A stretch of DNA of 64,000 nt from Acidobacteriota bacterium (lineage in GTDB: Bacteria > Acidobacteriota > Terriglobia > Acidiferrales > UBA7541), in NCBI GenBank assembly GCA_003223215.1, contig QHYH01000092.1, positions 1 through 64,000 of the forward strand, in the 5' to 3' direction. Numbering within the stretch: the stretch's first letter is position 1; each line of letters starts with the position of its first letter. Made by a program: the position numbers and the translations under genes. Shown piece by piece: positions 59,162 through 64,000 of the stretch. Under the pieces are notes generated by a model. That model searched no databases. It worked only from the letters and a program-made list of their open reading frames with translations, and had not been told where the DNA came from.

Positions 59162-61261
59162 ATGAAAGTCGTCTACAACTGGCTGAAGGACTTTGTCGAC
59201 GCCACCGCGCCGCCGGAGGAACTCGCCTCGCGGCTCGCGCTTGCCGGAACGAATATCGGAAGTCTCGAAAACGGCCCGCACGGCGCGGTCATCGACGCGG
59301 AAATCGGTTCGAACCGTCCCGATTGCCTCGGCCACTACGGAATCGCGCGCGAAGTCGCCGCCATCTACAAGCTGCCGCTCAAGCACGTCTCACCGAAGCC
59401 TGCGGAGAGCGCCGCCAAATCGAGCGATGCCATCAAAGTCGAAATCCAGGCGCCGGAGCTTTGCGGGCGCTTCACCGCGCGCGTGATTCGCAACGTCAAG
59501 ATTCAGCCCTCGCCCAAGTGGCTCAAGGACCGCCTTGAAGCTTCGGGCGTCTCGAGCATCAGCAACGTCGTGGATGTCTCCAACTACGTGATGCTCGAGC
59601 TGGGCCACGCGCTTCATGCTTTCGACTACGACAAGGTTCGCGACCACAAGATCGTGGTTCGCCCGGCCAAGCCCAAAGAAAAGGTCCGCACTCTTGACGG
59701 CGTCGAGCGTCAGCTCGATCCCGGCATGTGCATGATTTCCGACGGCGACGGCTCGCGTTCGATTGGCATCGGCGGGATCATGGGCGGCGCCGAAACGGAA
59801 ATTTCTTTTTCCACAAAAAATGTACTGATCGAATGCGCCTGGTTTGACCCCGTGGCCGTTCGACGTGCCAGCCGTTCTCTGAAATTGCACACCGAAGCGT
59901 CCCTGCGCTTCGGCCGCGGCGCCGATCCGGAAATGGCCGAACTGGCTTCGCGGCGCTCGGCCGAATTGATTCTCGAACTTGCTGGAGGCGAGCTTCTCGC
60001 AGGTGTCGTCGATGTTTATCCCGGCAAACGCGCGCCGGAGAAGATCCGCGTGACGCGTGCGGAAATTCTGCGCGTCATGGGTGCGGACGTTCCCGATAAG
60101 CAAATTGAAGCCAGCCTGAGCGCGCTCGGCTTTGCTCCGGTTCGCGTCGACCACAACCGCGGCGCGGAAGGCTCGCTCCTCGCGGCGTGGGAGTGCGCGC
60201 AGCCTTCTTGGCGCGCCGAAGTCGAACGCGAAATCGATTTGATCGAGGAAATCGCACGCATCTACGGCCTCGACAAATTTCCTCCGCGCTTGCCGGCGGC
60301 AAGGCAGGGAGCGGCGCGCCTGCCGCAGGGTGAAGCCGAAACTCGTTTGCGCCAACGTCTCATTGGCCTGGGGTATCGGGAAATTGTGACTATTCCGCAC
60401 GTCGCCGAGGAGCGCGACGCGCTTTTCCGGCCTGCGGGAGTCTCGCCTGCGCGGCTGTCCAATCCACTCTCGGAAGAAGCCGGCGTGCTCAAGTCCACCG
60501 GGATCGTGACCATGGCCGCGGCCCTGGAATGGAATCTGAACCACGGCCAGCGCGATGCACGGCTGTTCGAAATCGGCCGCCATTACCGCCTTAAAGAAAA
60601 TCGACCTGTCGAAACAAGCGTCCTCACCATCGGTGCAACGGGAGAGGCCCGGGAAAAAAGTCTCTACGAGTCACCCCGTGACTATTCCTTCGCCGACCTG
60701 AAAGGCGCCCTTGATGAGATTGGTCAACTGGCGGATGGCCGCGACGCGCAGGGATTCCAGTGGCGCGACGAGGGGCCGGAATGGCTGCACCCTGGCAAGC
60801 GCGGCAAAATTCAACTCGGCAACGTCGAACTTGGCATGGCGGGCCAGCTCACGCGCCGTATCGCTGATCTCCTGAAATTACGTCAAGGGGTCTTTCTCGC
60901 CGAGATCGAACTAGCCCCTCTTTATTCTGCAATGCAATCGGCAAAAACCGCGCAGCGCTACGTGCCACTCCCCCGTTTTCCGTCCGTGCAACGCGATTTT
61001 TCCTTGTTGCTCGCCGAGGGGATTTCCTTCGCACAGATTTCGCAATCGATTCGATCGCTTAACATCCAGGAGATTACTTCTATTGAGGCCGTCGACCTGT
61101 TCCGCGGTAAAAATGTTCCGGCCGGGAAGTATTCCTTACTGGTTCGAGTCACTTTCCAAAGCCGCGAAGCCACGCTGACCGACGCGCAAATCAATCATTT
61201 CGAGGACAAAATCATTTCCATTCTCAAACATCGCCAGGGTGCCCAGCTCCGCGCCAGCTGA
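59162..61261 (+). CDS. pheT: Phenylalanyl-tRNA synthetase beta chain, without EMAP-type tRNA-binding domain
   Basis: The 699-residue beta subunit of the (alpha-beta)2 enzyme. Present are the B1 start (MKVVYNWLKDFVDATAPPEE), IGSNRPDCLGHYGIAREVAA, the editing B3/B4 domain (VVDVSNYVMLELGHALHAFD, DGDGSRSIGIGGIMGG), B5 (RVTRAEILRVMGADVPDKQI), the catalytic-like core (EIDLIEEIARIYGLDKFPPR) and the C-terminal anticodon-binding fold (RFPSVQRDFSLLL). The usual N-terminal OB/EMAP-II insertion between residues about 40 and 150 is missing, which accounts for the roughly 100-residue shorter length. Confidence 0.95.
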   Translation: MKVVYNWLKDFVDATAPPEELASRLALAGTNIGSLENGPHGAVIDAEIGSNRPDCLGHYGIAREVAAIYKLPLKHVSPKPAESAAKSSDAIKVEIQAPELCGRFTARVIRNVKIQPSPKWLKDRLEASGVSSISNVVDVSNYVMLELGHALHAFDYDKVRDHKIVVRPAKPKEKVRTLDGVERQLDPGMCMISDGDGSRSIGIGGIMGGAETEISFSTKNVLIECAWFDPVAVRRASRSLKLHTEASLRFGRGADPEMAELASRRSAELILELAGGELLAGVVDVYPGKRAPEKIRVTRAEILRVMGADVPDKQIEASLSALGFAPVRVDHNRGAEGSLLAAWECAQPSWRAEVEREIDLIEEIARIYGLDKFPPRLPAARQGAARLPQGEAETRLRQRLIGLGYREIVTIPHVAEERDALFRPAGVSPARLSNPLSEEAGVLKSTGIVTMAAALEWNLNHGQRDARLFEIGRHYRLKENRPVETSVLTIGATGEAREKSLYESPRDYSFADLKGALDEIGQLADGRDAQGFQWRDEGPEWLHPGKRGKIQLGNVELGMAGQLTRRIADLLKLRQGVFLAEIELAPLYSAMQSAKTAQRYVPLPRFPSVQRDFSLLLAEGISFAQISQSIRSLNIQEITSIEAVDLFRGKNVPAGKYSLLVRVTFQSREATLTDAQINHFEDKIISILKHRQGAQLRAS

Positions 61262-61421
61262 CAGCGGAAGCTCTGCCTCCAGCCTCGAGGCCGCGGCCTT
61301 CCGCAGCCTTGAGCCGGAAGGAGCTCTCGGCAAGTTCGGAATTTGGGAAGCCCGGGGATCCCGCGCATGCAAGAAAAATCCCGGCGAGCTTGACTCTGCG
61401 CTACAATTCCGGGCGATAATC

Positions 61422-61706
61422 GTGCCCGTAAAAGTGCAAATCTTCGGTCAGATTTACTCCATTCGCGGAGAGCTTGAAGAGAAGTACGTCCAGAGGCTTG
61501 CGAAGTTCGTGGACGAGAAAATGCACGCTATCGCGGAGTCCACCGGAATCGTCGATACCCAGAAACTCGCCGTGCTCGCGGCGTTGGCCATCGCCGACGA
61601 ACTTCACAGCCTGAAAACCGAAGTCACCGACGAAGAGCACATGCTTCGCGAGCAAGCCGAGCGCTGCCTCACCCTCGTCGAGCGCGCTCTCAAGCAAACC
61701 GCCTGA
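61422..61706 (+). CDS. zapA: Cell division protein ZapA
   Basis: A 94-residue FtsZ-ring stabiliser. The GTG start at 61422 (VPVKVQIFGQIYSIRGELEE) gives the standard ZapA N-terminus; the open frame back to 61239 overlaps pheT and has no coding character. The conserved EEKYVQRLAKFVDEKMHAIA is followed by LAVLAALAIADELHSLK and a C-terminal coiled coil. It follows pheT by 160 bp, an arrangement common in several phyla. Confidence 0.88.
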   Translation: MPVKVQIFGQIYSIRGELEEKYVQRLAKFVDEKMHAIAESTGIVDTQKLAVLAALAIADELHSLKTEVTDEEHMLREQAERCLTLVERALKQTA

Positions 61707-61750
61707 AAAAGCGTTGTCTGGCTGTCCGGGTGTAGTCCACGCCCGGCCGG

Positions 61751-61756
61751 TATAAT
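61751..61756 (+). promoter_or_regulatory. -10 box of the aldo/keto reductase gene
   Basis: Perfect TATAAT 27 bp upstream of the start codon; no convincing -35 at normal spacing. An AGGAG ribosome-binding site follows at about 61771-61775. Confidence 0.5.
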
Positions 61757-61783
61757 GTTTGTTCGACGTCAGGAGACCACGTC

Positions 61784-62779
61784 ATGCGCTACCGCCGCTT
61801 TGGTCGCACCGGATGGAACGTCAGCGAAATTGGTTACGGCATGTGGGGCATGGCTGGATGGACCGGCTCCGATGACAAGGAATCGCTCGGTTCGCTCCAG
61901 AGCGCCATTGATCTCGGCTGCAATTTCTTTGACACTGCCTGGGCTTACGGGAACGGGCACAGCGAGGAGCTGCTTGGGAAAATCCTTCGCGCGAACAAAA
62001 ACAGCGCCTCGGCCGGCGGCCCTGACAAGAAGCTCTACGTGGCCACTAAGGTTCCTCCGCAAAACCGCAGCTGGCCTGCCCGCCCCGAATTTTCGCTGGA
62101 CGAGAGCTACCCGCCCGACTACATCTTCGAGTACGTCGATAAGAGCCTCAAAAATATCGGGGTCGCTACCCTCGATCTCATTCAACTGCACACCTGGGAA
62201 GACACCTGGCTCGGTGATGAGCGGATCTTGCCCGCCATCGAAAAACTGCGCCGCAGCGGAAAGGTCCGCGCCGTTGGTCTCAGCCTCAACCGCTGGGAAC
62301 CCGCGAACGGCATCCGCGCCGTGCGCACCGGGCTCATCGACGCCGTCCAGGTCATCTACAACATCTTTGACCAGAATCCCGAGGACGAACTTTTTCCCGC
62401 GTGCCGCGAGAAAGACGTCGCTGTCATCGCCCGTGTGCCCTTTGACGAAGGCTCGCTCACAGGTACGCTCACGCTCAACAGCACGTGGCCTAAGAGTGAT
62501 TGGCGCAGCACTTACTTCGTCCCGGAGAATCTCAAAGCCAGTGTGGAGCGAGCCCGTGCCCTCAAACCGCTTTTGCCTGACGGCATGACCTTGCCCGAAA
62601 TGGCCCTGCGGTTCATCCTGAACAACCTCGACGTGCACACTACGATTCCCGGCATGCGCAAGCCGAAACACGTCGCATCGAACCTCGCCGCAAGCGACCA
62701 AGGTCCGCTGCCCGCCCAACTCCATGCCCAACTACGCCCGCATCGTTGGGTTCGCACTCCCACCAAATGGAGCCAGTAA
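61784..62779 (+). CDS. Aldo/keto reductase
   Basis: A 331-residue AKR-superfamily protein with the sequence MRYRRFGRTGWNVSEIGYGM at the N-terminus. Catalytic tetrad: Asp and Tyr in FFDTAWAYGNGHSEE, Lys in VATKVPP, His in DLIQLHTWED. The C-terminal cofactor-binding segment is TIPGMRKPKHVASNL. It differs from the AKR at 24.8 kb in the longer insertion around residues 70-90 (NKNSASAGGPDKK) and is not a recent duplicate. Substrate unknown. Confidence 0.9.
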   Translation: MRYRRFGRTGWNVSEIGYGMWGMAGWTGSDDKESLGSLQSAIDLGCNFFDTAWAYGNGHSEELLGKILRANKNSASAGGPDKKLYVATKVPPQNRSWPARPEFSLDESYPPDYIFEYVDKSLKNIGVATLDLIQLHTWEDTWLGDERILPAIEKLRRSGKVRAVGLSLNRWEPANGIRAVRTGLIDAVQVIYNIFDQNPEDELFPACREKDVAVIARVPFDEGSLTGTLTLNSTWPKSDWRSTYFVPENLKASVERARALKPLLPDGMTLPEMALRFILNNLDVHTTIPGMRKPKHVASNLAASDQGPLPAQLHAQLRPHRWVRTPTKWSQ

Positions 62780-62826
62780 AAATGGCTAAAGCGGCAAATC
62801 TCGACGGGCGGGAAGGGGTTGGGACG

Positions 62827-63456
62827 ATGAACCGGAAGATGAAGAGGAGGCGGTTGTGGGTGCTGCTTTTGGCCGGTGTTGGGGCGGCGGTCCTGGCCGT
62901 CCAGGCGGGAGCGAATGCCGCCGATGAGATCAAGCGGCTCGCATTATTGATGGCATGGAAGCCGGGAACCACCGTGGCGGACATCGGAGCGGGAGACGGG
63001 AAGTATTCGTTTGCGGCAGCGGAACGCCTCGGGGCTTCGGGAAAAGTGTATGCAACGGAGATTGACAAGAAGAAACTCGAGGAGCTGCGGGCGGAGGTTA
63101 GAAAGCGCAAGCTGCAAAACGTTGTTGTGGTGGACAGCAAGGAAGCCGACACCAATTTGCCCGCCGGTTGTTGCGAAGCGATTTTTCTGCGCCACGTTTA
63201 CCATCACCTGACCAAGCCGGCGGAGTTCGATGCCAACTTGGCCAGGTCGTTGAAGCCCGGAGGGCGGCTGGCCATCATTGATTTTCCTCCTCGTTCCGGG
63301 CTCGATCCCGTCGAAGGAGTTCCGAGCAACCGCGGCGGTCACGGCATTCCGCAAAAGATCGTGATCGAGGAACTGACCGCCGCAGGCCTGCAAATGGAAA
63401 AAGTGGTGCACGATTGGCCCGACGACGATTACTGCGTTTTGTTCTTAAAGAAGTGA
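62827..63456 (+). CDS. Exported or membrane-anchored class I methyltransferase-like protein
   Basis: A 209-residue protein from ATG 62827, chosen for its GGAAGGGG ribosome-binding site and because it opens a signal-like segment (MKRRRLWVLLLAGVGAAVLA). ATG 62782 would give 224 residues. The methyltransferase fold follows: motif I VADIGAGDGKYSFAAAERLG, YATEIDKKKLEEL, VVVDSKEADTNLPAG, HVYHHLTKPAEFDANLARSL and GGRLAIIDFPPR. An exported methyltransferase is unusual, since SAM is cytoplasmic, but such proteins are recurrent in soil bacteria with no known role. Confidence 0.78.
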   Translation: MNRKMKRRRLWVLLLAGVGAAVLAVQAGANAADEIKRLALLMAWKPGTTVADIGAGDGKYSFAAAERLGASGKVYATEIDKKKLEELRAEVRKRKLQNVVVVDSKEADTNLPAGCCEAIFLRHVYHHLTKPAEFDANLARSLKPGGRLAIIDFPPRSGLDPVEGVPSNRGGHGIPQKIVIEELTAAGLQMEKVVHDWPDDDYCVLFLKK

Positions 63457-63471
63457 TGCGGCAAGCAGGAA

Positions 63472-64000
63472 TCAGCGCGAGGCCCCGGACTTGCGGATGT
63501 AGATGACGCCGTTGAAATTCGTGAATTGATACTCAGGGCCCCCGCCGTTGATCGTTCCGCGGACGGCTTTGTCGATTCTAACGCGGTATTTGCCGCCTTG
63601 CTTGCGTCCGTCTTCGACGATTTGCTGTACTGGTGCGGCCTGCATTTGAACGTCAAAGTCGGTGAAGATCTCCCCGCGGTCGGACTTCAGCGTGAGGTTG
63701 GCCTTCAAATCAGCGGGAAAGGTAACGTCAATCTCGCCGTTCAAAGAACTGAAGGCCATCGGCTGCTGATTGACCCGCGTGAAAGTAGCCAGCAAGCGCC
63801 CGTTGAGGGCGTGGGCGACCGCGCTGCCGGAGACGTTCGTCAGAGTAACGGCGCCATTGACGTCGTTGACCTCCAATTCGCCGTCCACGCCGGTGACGAC
63901 GATGTTGCCGTCATTCACGGCGCTCAGCTTAAGAGAGCTGTGAACGGGAACGGAAATGGTGAGGTCGATGGGGCGCATGTAGGAATCGGTGTTGATGCGC
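63472..64000 (-). CDS. DUF4097-like beta-strand-repeat protein, 5' end beyond the window
   Basis: The C-terminal part of a protein whose frame stays open to the right edge. It consists of short beta repeats (SLKLSAVNDGNIVVTGVDGE, LEVNDVNGAVTLTNVSGSAV, AFSSLNGEIDVTFPADLKAN, KSDRGEIFTDF), as in DUF4097, which forms a right-handed beta-helix-like fold. The end, GPEYQFTNFNGVIYIRKSGA, is typical of this group in Acidobacteriota. Function unknown; presumably envelope-associated, but the N-terminus is not visible. Confidence 0.75.
   Translation of the reverse strand, partial: RINTDSYMRPIDLTISVPVHSSLKLSAVNDGNIVVTGVDGELEVNDVNGAVTLTNVSGSAVAHALNGRLLATFTRVNQQPMAFSSLNGEIDVTFPADLKANLTLKSDRGEIFTDFDVQMQAAPVQQIVEDGRKQGGKYRVRIDKAVRGTINGGGPEYQFTNFNGVIYIRKSGASR

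Noticed and set aside
59390-60583. 397-codon minus-strand open frame
   Set aside because: Antisense to pheT.

Overview
The window looks like a chromosome segment of an Acidobacteriota bacterium. The sequence is GC-rich. It carries a secreted VWFA-related protein of the acidobacterial type, a very large Oar-like TonB-dependent receptor with a carboxypeptidase-regulatory N-terminus, a tricorn-type protease, DUF2934 and DUF5666 proteins, and the standard infC-rpmI-rplT-pheS-pheT block. The phylum is inferred from gene content, not from a marker-gene tree. I see no prophage, transposase, CRISPR array, rRNA or tRNA.

Layout, left to right. 1-9.5 kb: the 3' part of thrC, mreBCD (minus strand), a FecR-domain membrane protein, a c-type cytochrome/Cu-monooxygenase-like protein with a probable homopolymer frameshift, and a PpiD/SurA-like foldase. 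9.5-16 kb: a minus-strand operon DUF5666 protein - TonB-dependent receptor - VWFA protein. 16-25.8 kb: small accessory genes (cupredoxin-like protein, fatty-acid desaturase, DUF1203, SnoaL-like, DUF2934, TonB, aldo/keto reductase). This stretch includes a tight operon of an inactive HtrA-like pseudoprotease, an active HtrA-like protease and a LuxR-type regulator with a degenerate receiver.

25.9-33.7 kb is the most unusual region: a four-gene, translationally coupled operon. It encodes a NuoE-NuoF fusion, a giant iron-sulphur protein holding two cyclic-nucleotide-binding domains between a NuoG/HoxU-like head and a four-cluster ferredoxin tail, a His-rich membrane cytochrome-b-like protein, and a membrane-anchored decaheme cytochrome c. 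A pentaheme cytochrome c gene is transcribed divergently, and the shared intergenic region carries a perfect 22-bp inverted repeat. I infer an NADH-fed, possibly cyclic-nucleotide-gated electron conduit across the inner membrane.

33.7-43.4 kb: a methyltransferase, a cytochrome P450, a lower-GC pair encoding a beta-propeller and a 15-cysteine secreted protein behind 17-bp direct repeats, a site-2 protease with CBS domains, two tiny membrane proteins and a tricorn protease. 43.8-51.5 kb: an NtrY/NtrC-type two-component pair, then an envelope-stress island (XRE regulator with twin palindromic operators, NfeD-like protein, flotillin, PspA, small membrane proteins). 51.8-55.6 kb: polysaccharide deacetylase, zinc-ribbon protein, glycine-zipper secreted protein and ThiO-like oxidase.

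55.9-64 kb: the translation operon infC-rpmI-rplT-pheS-pheT followed by zapA. infC seems to start at a rare ATC codon behind a terminator-like leader hairpin, and pheS is interrupted by an in-frame TAG. Two further genes (aldo/keto reductase, secreted methyltransferase) and a DUF4097-like gene cut by the window edge complete the segment.
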